A DNA stretch of 64,000 nucleotides from Triplophysa rosa (taxonomy: Eukaryota; Chordata; Actinopteri; Cypriniformes; Nemacheilidae), in contig NC_079898.1 of NCBI RefSeq assembly GCF_024868665.1, forward strand, positions 695,178 through 759,177, given 5' to 3'. The position numbers and the translations under genes are program-made. Below the pieces are notes generated by a model, which was not told the origin of the DNA, ran no database searches, and saw only the letters and a program-made list of their open reading frames with translations. Of this stretch, positions 60,401 to 64,000 are shown piece after piece. Numbering within the stretch: position 1 is the first letter of the stretch; every line of letters begins with the position of its first letter.

Positions 60401-63325
60401 GAATAGTCTTTAACCCTGTACAGGAAAGCAGCCCATTCAAATGTTACTATCAAAACATCACATGTGAGTGAATGTGATATACTTCTACGCAGTTATTAAG
60501 GTTCACTTATTTTTGCTCTGTGAATTGACCTAGGGCTGTGACGGTGGCAGTTTTTTACCACCGCGGTGGTAATAGACAAATCGACCGCGGTGGTGCGGTG
60601 GTTGAGAAATATATATTATTTATATAAATAATATTTATATTATTATATTTGCTTGTAGCAATCACATTACGAGTGGAAGAGAAATATAGACCTTATTTAA
60701 ATACTTGAAATTGAAATATGATATCTGAAATAAATGAGGATGAAACATCCTTCAATGTTTAACACGCAAATCCATCAGTGAAACGGCACACTACAGCACA
60801 TAAAACATTTAAATAAACATCAGTAAATAATGAAAACTTAAACGATATAAGAAAGCTAAATACTAAATAAAAAAGCTCTTGTTGCAGTAACTTCAGTCAG
60901 TGGCGTATTAACCCTTACAGTCCTTAACAATTCCATTTGAAACAAACCGTTTAATCCTACATTGGCTTTCCTGTTCAGATTGCCATAAAAACTTTACTTT
61001 TTCCGACTCGTTGATGTGACATTGTCCAGATTAAAATGTGTACAGCTGCACTAAATGCGCGTTCAGAAGATGTGCACAGGAGCGCAAATGAAGAGATGTC
61101 TCTCCGCCACCGCGGCAAAACCTGCGCGCGCTCCGACACTAAGCAAGCGGGTCATAGCCAGTTTTGATTTTACGTATCTGTTCATTTCACAACAAGATCC
61201 ATTGCAAAACCCGCAGAATAACCTGGGTTTTGCCGTGGAGGCCTGCGCTCGAACGCACCAACAGAAACGTATGCCAATAATTTCTGTTAATGTAAAATCT
61301 TTTAAATAAAACCATCCACAACTGAAAGGCTACAACTAGCAATCGTTATCGCAACTCTCATATTTATTACACCTATATTTGTCAGAGTGACGTGCACTAC
61401 CGCCGGTGGCAGTTCGCCACCGTCATGGCACTTTACCACCGCGGTGGTGCGGTTGTCATGGCCACCGTCACAGCCCTAAATTGACCCTTCTCAAAACCCC
61501 GCCCCCTTCGTTCCTGTTGCTATGTTCGACAAGCTTTGGGTCTCAGCCACGCGCTCCCAGTGTAAATGTGTGCACTCTCTGGGGAAATAGTGAAGAAGTT
61601 CTGTAAAAATGACACTGATTTCAGAAAGAAGGTCTGCGATATGCATTCAAGGGATACATTCAGGATTTGAGATAACAATAATTTTACCAATATTTGTGTC
61701 CACACCAGCAGACAATAACATTACGTTAATTCTAAACTCGGCTACGACTGTCACACAGATGGATGTATACTGTAGCTAACCTAAATGTGGTGTATTAAGT
61801 GTTTATATTTACTTTGTTTGTAGTAATAACAATTTTAGAGAGAGAGAGAGTAACTTCAGGCAGAGTTTTGGTAGGCCGTGATCTTTCTTTGTGAAAACAA
61901 AAGTAAACTTTTAAATTGTTCATACAGAAAGAATAACAGTCCATCAGTGTCTTAATCTTTAGTTGTGTTAAATACAACAAACACAGTACAACTGTTGCTT
62001 TACAACTTCATTTCTGAAAACGTCTTTCCTTTAAAATGTGACTGTAAATGCTGCTCTCTGAAGGTGCGCTCGCTCGCTCATCACATCACAGGGACACAAA
62101 GCATATCATATGTGAGGAATATATCAATAAGTATTATATTCCACCTTAAAACACCACTTCCTGAACGCTTCCGTCTGTAATTTGTAAAGTAATGATTCCA
62201 ACAATATCGTGTCTGGGATCTGTATCGGTTTAGTTGTGATGTGCTATTCTCCTTCATTTACAATGATTTTGAAAAGTTATAACTTAGTTATTGTTTATCG
62301 TTATATAAAGCTGGGTATATAACTCTCTCTTTACTATCACAATTATTAAAAAGCAATTTTTTCATATTAATCACCAAAGCTCTACTACGCAGGGTTTGTC
62401 GCACTGGTTTAGTTTGTCGGACAAAATGGCAGTCAGTCACAGGGGCACATAATATCCGAGTTATGATGGTCAGATCGCCTGTCAATCAAACTGCTTGTGA
62501 AGGGTCAATTGTTACTGAGCGTTCACACCAGACGCGACTTGCACGAATGAATCGCGCTATTCGCACGTAGTTGGACGCTTGAACATTTTCAGTTTACTCG
62601 CTTCATTCGCGCGTGAAATTCGCTTCACAACAGACGCGAATTCGTGTCATGGGAGGGGCTTCTGCCAGGCGGCTCCAGTCTCGTATATATACAGTATATA
62701 GCTTAAATTGAGTAAAGAGCGTTTTTTACAATTTACCAGATTGTCCGACCTCCTCACTCACTTCTTCCAAGCAAGTTCCTTTTTATTCCTGTTTCAATAA
62801 AAGTAAGATGTATCGTACAGCTCCGGGAATCCACATACAGCGACGATGATTTTGTCCTCCATTGTTGTTTCTGCCTCCGCTCGCTACGTCATAATCACGT
62901 TACTACTAGAGCAAGCTCCTGATTGGTTAACTTGGCGCAAATATTCGCCAAAGTTCTGTTTTTTCAACTCGCCTGAAATGCTCAATTCACACGAATCACG
63001 TCATTCGCGCCGCAGGATGTCCTATCGGGTCTTTGCATTGACTTAACATGTAAATCACTTGCGCTTAACGCAGCATTATTGAGATCTTTTTCAAACAGAA
63101 CTCGTGTATGCTGTGTACTCTCTCATCTGTACTACAGGAGAATGATCTCACCTGATGTCGTCTGTTGTGGATGGGAACATTCAGACTATTGTAGTCGCTC
63201 CGCTCTTAATAAAAAAAACATATTCACTGTTACAAACTGCTTTAATGCAAGAAAACTCATGAATACAGTGACTGAATATTCTCAATATGTCAATAAAATT
63301 CAATTAACATTCAGTGTCTTTAAGG

Positions 63326-63388
<63 letters not shown>

Positions 63389-63668
63389 GCGTGTGTGTGT
63401 GTGCGTGCGTGCGTGCGATACTCACGGGTGTCGTTGAAGGGCACTTTCTCCTGAATGACCCTGCTGCTGTGCTTTAACTGACCGCTCAGTTCAGTCTGAT
63501 ATTTCCTCAGCTGCTGCTGACTGACAACACAAACAGACAATGTTCATTATATAACATGTGAAATTATATCAATGTGAATGAATAAAATTCAGATGAAATG
63601 AAGATTTACCACTCCTCAGTTCTGATTCGGCAGTCTTTGGCTTCTCTTTCCAGGGTTTGAACTTTCAC
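22464..63668 (-). CDS. ppp1r21: protein phosphatase 1 regulatory subunit 21, 16 C-terminal exons (gene span)
   Basis: Sixteen minus-strand exons chain in frame from 63668 to the stop at 22466-22464 and give 581 residues; the first exons are beyond the window. Human PPP1R21 is about 780 residues, so roughly three quarters is present. Landmarks in order: [90 protein letters not shown] and the basic tail GNSKKNKGR. It is a long coiled-coil protein of early endosomes and a subunit of the FERRY complex, a Rab5 effector (established for mammals). All coding exons seen are open, and joint phases agree at every junction. The gene is conserved next to STON1 in mammals, as here. Two introns are inflated by transposons to 9.8 and 15.7 kb. 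Confidence 0.95.
23095..23487. mobile_element. foldback MITE, complete
   Basis: Left end AAGGGATAGTTCACCCGAAA and right end ggtgaatcgtccctttaaa are inverted, with further pairing through gaaaattctgtc / gacagaattttc and catttatac motifs. No coding capacity. This sequence type is very common in cyprinid genomes. Confidence 0.7.
24054..24377 (-). pseudogene. L2-type LINE ORF2 C-terminal fragment
   Basis: A 107-residue open frame with the L2/CR1 C-terminal pattern: [20 protein letters not shown], then [28 protein letters not shown] and [10 protein letters not shown]. It is only the end of ORF2 and is truncated upstream by unrelated sequence at about 24340. Confidence 0.8.
24680..24702. repeat. 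GT microsatellite
   Basis: About ten GT units. Confidence 0.9.
25631..25759 (-). CDS. ppp1r21: ppp1r21 exon ([13 protein letters not shown])
   Basis: 129 bp, phase 0 at both ends; 43 codons containing [19 protein letters not shown], then [13 protein letters not shown], almost identical to the mammalian protein. Donor GTCAGA, acceptor tttgttgttcag. Confidence 0.96.
25840..25938 (-). CDS. ppp1r21: ppp1r21 exon ([13 protein letters not shown])
   Basis: 99 bp, phase 0; codes [20 protein letters not shown], then [13 protein letters not shown]. Donor GTACTG, acceptor tcctctttcag. Confidence 0.95.
27301..27319. repeat. RTE target-site duplication, left
   Basis: atttagtctactaaaatct, identical to 30505-30523. 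Confidence 0.95.
27320..30504 (-). mobile_element. nearly full-length RTE-type LINE
   Basis: 3185 bp between perfect 19-bp target duplications, read right to left. It has a 5' UTR, a long ORF2, and a short 3' end with a (GAA)n-like tail directly at the duplication. There is no poly(A), as usual for RTE elements. ORF2 has an AP-type endonuclease and reverse transcriptase (separate entry). Family assignment is from the domain sequences and 3' tail; the exact RTE subclade is not settled. Confidence 0.9.
27349..30180 (-). pseudogene. RTE ORF2: endonuclease and reverse transcriptase, three lesions
   Basis: Endonuclease motifs from about 30180: [45 protein letters not shown] and a QHRMV end. RT motifs: [68 protein letters not shown] (motif A), [13 protein letters not shown], and [11 protein letters not shown] (motif C with FADD). 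The C-terminal part ends [11 protein letters not shown]. Lesions: an extra base in a G run at 30010-30013 shifts the frame after the QETRW region. A compensating pair of indels lies near 29940-29965. An in-frame TAA at 27945-27943 follows PSGTVR, with homologous coding continuing on the same frame to 27349. The element cannot make an intact protein as assembled, but damage is slight. Confidence 0.9.
30505..30523. repeat. RTE target-site duplication, right
   Basis: Perfect copy of 27301-27319. Confidence 0.95.
32880..33445. repeat. degenerate minisatellite-like array
   Basis: A unit resembling cttatagaaaacaatgtgt followed by ttggtttgtaaa and an acgcgacgggtttgtcatg segment recurs at least six times with variable spacing (near 32885, 32950, 32990, 33185, 33283, 33345, 33380). 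A longer subunit (agacgagac then tttctcattc and gtgacccttcttt) occurs near 33219 and 33410. No coding signal. Not matched to a family I know. Confidence 0.65.
34110..34181. mobile_element. minimal Tc1/mariner deletion derivative
   Basis: 72 bp: CAGGTGCTGGTCATATAATT, an attagaatatcatcaaaaag stretch, and the inverted end atgaccagcacctg, flanked by TA at 34108-34109 and 34182-34183. The left arm is the usual terminal repeat of a fish Tc1/mariner family; nearly all of the rest is missing. Confidence 0.8.
34495..34592. mobile_element. hAT right-end fragment
   Basis: Repeated atcggc motifs ending cccatatcggtcaatctcta, the inverted form of a common TAGAGATTGACCGATATGGG hAT terminus. No left end was found. 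Confidence 0.55.
34651..35083 (+). mobile_element. solo LTR
   Basis: Starts TGTGGTGAGTCG and ends CCCTGCTACA, with a 4-bp flanking repeat atat (34647-34650, 35084-35087). It contains a TATA-like cataaaag near 34754 and an AATAAA near 35020, in the order expected for LTR promoter and polyadenylation signal. No internal LTR-retroelement sequence adjoins it. The 4-bp repeat alone would be weak. Confidence 0.6.
35768..35884 (-). CDS. ppp1r21: ppp1r21 exon ([15 protein letters not shown])
   Basis: 117 bp, phase 0; [19 protein letters not shown], then [20 protein letters not shown]. Acceptor gcgctgtag, donor GTCAGT. Confidence 0.95.
36100..36324 (-). CDS. ppp1r21: ppp1r21 exon ([13 protein letters not shown] coiled coil)
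   Basis: 225 bp, phase 0; [20 protein letters not shown] begins a strongly charged coiled coil ([20 protein letters not shown]), followed by a Ser/Asp-rich linker ending [10 protein letters not shown]. The linker is shorter and differs from the mammalian one. Acceptor gttggtgtgtgggcag, donor GTGAGG. Confidence 0.95.
36501..36604. mobile_element. small hAT MITE
   Basis: Starts TAGGGATGCCACAATTCTC and ends gggttgcatcccta; 104 bp. Flanks atgccgac and atgctgat agree at six of eight positions. Internal ggttcaatat motifs are inverted. Confidence 0.6.
36605..38470. other. intronic sequence with one hAT left end at 37391
   Basis: cagtgttgggggtaacgcgc at 37391, followed by repeated gttacttt / aagtaac motifs, is the left end of a common fish hAT family; the right end was not found. 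The rest is AT-rich with no exon. Confidence 0.5.
38471..39346 (+). pseudogene. 5' part of a LINE-like ORF remnant (left half, split by DIRS)
   Basis: Frames near 38513-38775 read an N-terminal segment ending [15 protein letters not shown]. Near 39087-39185 a charged helix [20 protein letters not shown] follows, and the segment ends [15 protein letters not shown] at the DIRS insertion. The right half continues at 45355. Several stops and frame changes. I recognise the pattern from fish non-LTR elements whose ORF carries an esterase-like fold, but cannot name the family. Confidence 0.55.
39347..39545 (+). repeat. DIRS left inverted terminal repeat with TATA box
   Basis: Shares ttgcatgccggactccgccc, then ggatatccgggtataaaag and cattcattcacctttgttct-like motifs with the inverted copy at 45140-45347 and with the DIRS fragments at 7035 and 9380. 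Confidence 0.88.
39690..41220 (+). pseudogene. DIRS gag-like region
   Basis: Opens with a frame reading [20 protein letters not shown] and a Cys/His pattern ([19 protein letters not shown]). Downstream near 40600-40680 is [20 protein letters not shown], homologous to the antisense copy at 8509-7967. Several frame changes and stops. Confidence 0.75.
41129..41405. repeat. 140-bp tandem duplication inside the DIRS element
   Basis: Two imperfect units, with atcacagccgctctcacc at about 41139 and again at 41279 and cagcctaagcactctcaat in each. Confidence 0.8.
41700..42400 (+). pseudogene. DIRS reverse transcriptase
   Basis: Across frames: [14 protein letters not shown] opening, then [40 protein letters not shown] (motif A, Asp retained), [12 protein letters not shown], and LNYIDDWLI (motif C, YIDD) followed directly by a stop. 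Then [33 protein letters not shown] and [16 protein letters not shown]. Domain order and sequence are typical of fish DIRS elements; at least two frameshifts and one stop. Confidence 0.85.
42470..42880 (+). pseudogene. DIRS RNase H
   Basis: [20 protein letters not shown], then [20 protein letters not shown], and [16 protein letters not shown]. The Glu and the later Asp are present. The Asp normally just before GWGAV (an xDAS-type motif) is replaced in [10 protein letters not shown], so the domain would be catalytically defective even if translated. Confidence 0.8.
43330..44320 (+). pseudogene. DIRS tyrosine recombinase
   Basis: N-terminal part: [20 protein letters not shown], then [20 protein letters not shown]. 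Catalytic part in several frames: [24 protein letters not shown] segment with the first Arg, [20 protein letters not shown], then a segment in which the usual HSTRS-type motif reads STQS, and [17 protein letters not shown] with the probable Tyr. The second catalytic Arg therefore appears changed to Gln. A 21-bp in-frame tandem duplication (tatgtgcccaaagttcccacc) lies at about 43864-43905. Confidence 0.8.
44976..45082. repeat. DIRS internal complementary region (ICR)
   Basis: The left half (gtcggctcgacacaacgttg, then agagaccaacagaaagggaac) is the complement of the element's left terminus. The right half (ggttacggatgtaacc, then ggttccctgatggagggaac) is the complement of its right terminus. Such a joint of both complemented ends next to the 3' repeat is the hallmark of DIRS elements and serves as template for circular DNA formation. 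Confidence 0.85.
45140..45347 (-). repeat. DIRS right inverted terminal repeat
   Basis: Inverted copy of the left repeat with cttttatacccggatatccg, ending ccctccatcagggaactgagg and ttacatctgtaac. Confidence 0.85.
45355..46020 (+). pseudogene. LINE-like ORF remnant, right half
   Basis: Continues the ORF broken at 39346: [18 protein letters not shown], then [10 protein letters not shown] (an SGNH-esterase-like Gly-Thr-Asn-Asp block). After a gap comes [20 protein letters not shown] with [19 protein letters not shown], which looks like the C-terminal end of an AP-type endonuclease. Stops in all frames. Confidence 0.55.
46024..50935 (+). mobile_element. Tx1-type (L1 group) LINE ORF2, degenerate and split by Kolobok
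   Basis: Plus-strand ORF2 in pieces. Endonuclease: [89 protein letters not shown] (motif A), [33 protein letters not shown] (motif C, YADD). Connection: [20 protein letters not shown], then after the insertion [21 protein letters not shown]-terminal zinc-knuckle-like block: [17 protein letters not shown] near 50625. Nonsense and frameshift lesions throughout. The closest named relative is the TX1 element of Xenopus. Confidence 0.85.
48258..49554 (+). mobile_element. Kolobok-like DNA transposon with THAP-type fragment
   Basis: 1297 bp between TTAA repeats (48254-48257, 49555-49558). The ends AGGGGTCATATGGCG and, inverted, ATGTGTCAAATGACAGG are related. Removing the insert with one TTAA restores the LINE reading frame across the joint. 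Inside, near 48660-48770, a frame reads [20 protein letters not shown], then [11 protein letters not shown], the C-terminal half of a THAP domain as found in Kolobok transposases. No catalytic domain is readable, so this is an internally deleted copy. Confidence 0.8.
50925..51157 (+). mobile_element. L2-type LINE 3' end, first part
   Basis: Starts in the [11 protein letters not shown] end of ORF2 and continues with the 3' UTR to ggctttggataaaagcatct and gctaaat. Directly abuts the end of the Tx1 LINE. It continues after the hAT insert at 51882-51905. Confidence 0.7.
51158..51881. mobile_element. hAT MITE with perfect target duplication in L2 tail
   Basis: Ends CAGGGGTTCCCAAACTTTTC and, inverted, CAGGGGTTCCCAAGTAGTAG; 724 bp; the target duplication tgctaaat is perfect at 51150-51157 and 51882-51889. 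No transposase. Confidence 0.9.
52048..52140 (-). CDS. ppp1r21: ppp1r21 exon ([14 protein letters not shown])
   Basis: 93 bp, phase 0; [18 protein letters not shown], then [13 protein letters not shown]. Acceptor gttgtacttccag, donor GTATGA. Confidence 0.95.
52303..52449 (-). CDS. ppp1r21: ppp1r21 exon ([10 protein letters not shown])
   Basis: 147 bp, phase 0; [20 protein letters not shown], then [20 protein letters not shown]. Acceptor attttgtgcag, donor GTCTGA. Confidence 0.95.
52527..52654 (-). CDS. ppp1r21: ppp1r21 exon ([15 protein letters not shown])
   Basis: 128 bp, starts in phase 1 and ends in phase 0; [20 protein letters not shown], then [19 protein letters not shown]. Donor GTATTC. 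Confidence 0.95.
52735..52827 (-). CDS. ppp1r21: ppp1r21 exon ([16 protein letters not shown])
   Basis: 93 bp; starts and ends in phase 1; [20 protein letters not shown] aligns with the mammalian GAALHGFHDV region. Acceptor ttgttttgtgccgcag, donor GTGAGA. Confidence 0.94.
52900..53036 (-). CDS. ppp1r21: ppp1r21 exon ([15 protein letters not shown])
   Basis: 137 bp; starts in phase 2 and ends in phase 1; [20 protein letters not shown], then [20 protein letters not shown]. Acceptor gttttctgcag, donor GTAAGT. Confidence 0.95.
53317..53335. repeat. short telomere-like run
   Basis: ttagggttagggtta; an inverted counterpart ccctaaccctaaaccc and ccctaaccc lies at 53957-53980. Both are next to a tccacag motif in mirror arrangement. 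Confidence 0.7.
54240..54480 (-). pseudogene. THAP-like domain remnant
   Basis: Minus-strand frame [20 protein letters not shown], then [17 protein letters not shown] resembles the C-terminal half of a transposon THAP domain (Cys-x2-His, then a Gly-Ala-Ile-Pro end). A diverged relative is at 56806-56940. Confidence 0.5.
54426..54470. repeat. CT microsatellite
   Basis: About 22 CT units, uninterrupted. Confidence 0.95.
55476..57658. other. ppp1r21 intron with unclassified repeat-like sequence
   Basis: An open frame at 56788-57027 ([20 protein letters not shown], then [18 protein letters not shown]) is related to the THAP-like fragment at 54240-54480. 57240-57412 has gcgggcgggacaaa repeats like the hAT termini near 26100 and 35200. 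The remainder is not recognised. Confidence 0.4.
57659..57747 (-). CDS. ppp1r21: ppp1r21 exon ([10 protein letters not shown])
   Basis: 89 bp, phase 0 start, phase 2 end; [20 protein letters not shown], then KKILPYQLT. The donor reads AG|GTTTGT, weaker than the other donors in this gene, but phase and homology fix the boundary. Confidence 0.93.
58097..58272. mobile_element. small hAT MITE
   Basis: Starts CAGTGGCGTAGCGG, ends atgacgccactg; 176 bp; flanks ctgctggg and gtgctggg agree at seven of eight positions. Confidence 0.75.
58863..58964 (-). CDS. ppp1r21: ppp1r21 exon ([17 protein letters not shown])
   Basis: 102 bp, phase 0; [20 protein letters not shown], then [14 protein letters not shown]. 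Acceptor gtctgttag, donor GTAAAT. Confidence 0.95.
59031..59180 (-). CDS. ppp1r21: ppp1r21 exon ([12 protein letters not shown])
   Basis: 150 bp, phase 0; [20 protein letters not shown], then [20 protein letters not shown] and ISPVNQK. Acceptor ttttgtgttcag, donor GTACAA. Confidence 0.96.
59560..60385 (+). pseudogene. LINE ORF2 C-terminal fragment (CR1/L2-like group)
   Basis: Starts in a decayed GSPQGCVLSP-like block ([15 protein letters not shown] reading near 59600), then [60 protein letters not shown] and [15 protein letters not shown], to [13 protein letters not shown]. It ends with a 3' UTR segment ctgaataaactgaacctgaa. Truncated at the 5' side, so reverse transcriptase motifs A and C are absent. 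Confidence 0.75.
60531..61478. mobile_element. non-autonomous hAT with perfect target duplication
   Basis: Ends TAGGGCTGTGACGGTGGC and inverted; 948 bp; aattgacc target duplication perfect at 60523-60530 and 61479-61486. Both ends carry accaccgcggtggt palindromes. No transposase. Confidence 0.92.
61479..62510. mobile_element. older DNA transposon interrupted by the hAT at its left end
   Basis: The 12-bp inverted pair aattgacccttc (61479-61490) and gaagggtcaatt (62499-62510) suggests a further element whose left tip is split by the hAT insertion. No coding sequence recognised. Confidence 0.45.
62511..63060. repeat. repeat-like segment with gcgttcacaccagacgcg start
   Basis: gagcgttcacaccagacgcgac at 62518 and inverted cgcgaat / attcgcg motifs through 63015 suggest a non-autonomous transposon. 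A clean right terminus was not found. Confidence 0.45.
63152..63204 (-). CDS. ppp1r21: ppp1r21 exon ([14 protein letters not shown])
   Basis: 53 bp; starts in phase 1, ends in phase 0; [17 protein letters not shown]. The acceptor is in a run of tttattaag|ag; this choice is fixed by phase and by alignment to the mammalian KYSQYNALNVP segment. Donor GTGAGA. Confidence 0.92.
63329..63418. repeat. GT microsatellite
   Basis: About 40 GT units with a few GC interruptions, ending seven bases before the next splice donor site. Confidence 0.95.
63426..63520 (-). CDS. ppp1r21: ppp1r21 exon ([11 protein letters not shown])
   Basis: 95 bp; starts in phase 2, ends in phase 1; [20 protein letters not shown], then [11 protein letters not shown]. 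Acceptor tgtgttgtcag, donor GTGAGT, with the GT array beginning seven bases further into the intron. Confidence 0.95.
63610..63668 (-). CDS. ppp1r21: ppp1r21 most upstream exon in window ([17 protein letters not shown])
   Basis: 59 bp; phase 0 start, phase 2 end; [19 protein letters not shown], a coiled-coil segment. Acceptor gtcatgacag, donor GTAAAT. Exons for roughly the first 190 residues are beyond 64000. Confidence 0.94.
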
Positions 63669-64000
63669 CTGTCATGACATTATTAAACAGAACATTTACA
63701 ACATTCATGTGAAGTACACTCAGAGGTCAGCACAAACAAATGAAAAATATCTTTTTTACAAATACTTGCTCATAAAATACAAGACAAAACAATGTTGTGA
63801 AAATGGTCTTTGATTTAAAAACACAAAAATACATCCATAGATACATAGAACACTGGGTGCTGCACAGTGATGGGTCATTCATGTACGAGTTGTTTATTTT
63901 GAATTGGTTTTTGGCACAGGAGTGATGATAGATTCTTTCAAAGTACGCGGGGACTAAAGACTGAGCAAGTGACTCAATTAAAATGGATGTAAACCCGCCA
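63669..64000 (-). other. ppp1r21 intron, nothing further seen
   Basis: AT-rich intron; no exon or repeat end recognised. Confidence 0.5.

Overview
The window is nuclear DNA from a vertebrate, most likely a cyprinid-like teleost fish. The evidence is split protein-coding exons with GT/AG boundaries, and a repeat complement typical of cyprinid genomes: tRNA-derived SINEs, hAT, Tc1 and Kolobok DNA transposons, a DIRS tyrosine-recombinase retroelement, RTE, Tx1 and L2-type LINEs, and palindromic MITEs. The species is an inference. There is no bacterial gene, operon, CRISPR array or phage.

Two host genes lie on the minus strand in the order known from the human 2p16.3 locus. ppp1r21 (FERRY-complex / early-endosome protein) is represented by 16 consecutive coding exons between 63668 and 22464. 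They chain in frame to a stop codon and give 581 residues of the C-terminal three quarters; the N-terminal exons lie beyond 64000. Downstream of it is ston1 (stonin-1, an endocytic adaptor). Its large first coding exon (12118-10240) is complete.

Bases 1-7474 are repeated at about 99 percent identity as 11624-19139. This is a direct tandem duplication with a period of about 11.66 kb, and the 5' part of a second ston1 exon (495-1) runs off the left edge. The sequence predicts the duplication junction at 7474/7475, where copy 1 meets a truncated antisense DIRS fragment. Real tandem duplication and an assembly artefact both remain possible.

The rest is mostly mobile DNA. 1-9460 and 12119-20821 hold SINEs, LINE 3' ends, a palindromic MITE, solo LTRs, hAT elements and DIRS ends. 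The ppp1r21 intron 25939-35767 is almost wholly a multi-level nest: hAT-like ends enclose a Tc1 fossil, which encloses a hAT element, which encloses a nearly full-length RTE LINE with a perfect 19-bp target duplication. The intron 36325-52047 holds a LINE-like remnant split by a DIRS element with a readable internal complementary region (about 39347-45354), then a Tx1-type LINE split by a Kolobok element (48258-49554, TTAA duplication), then an L2 3' end split by a hAT MITE. The 5' introns hold further hAT elements, three with perfect or near-perfect 8-bp target duplications, and a LINE fragment at 59560-60385.

I found no previously undescribed biochemical system. The points most worth checking are the ston1 duplication, the datable nesting series, the DIRS architecture and the THAP-like fragments.
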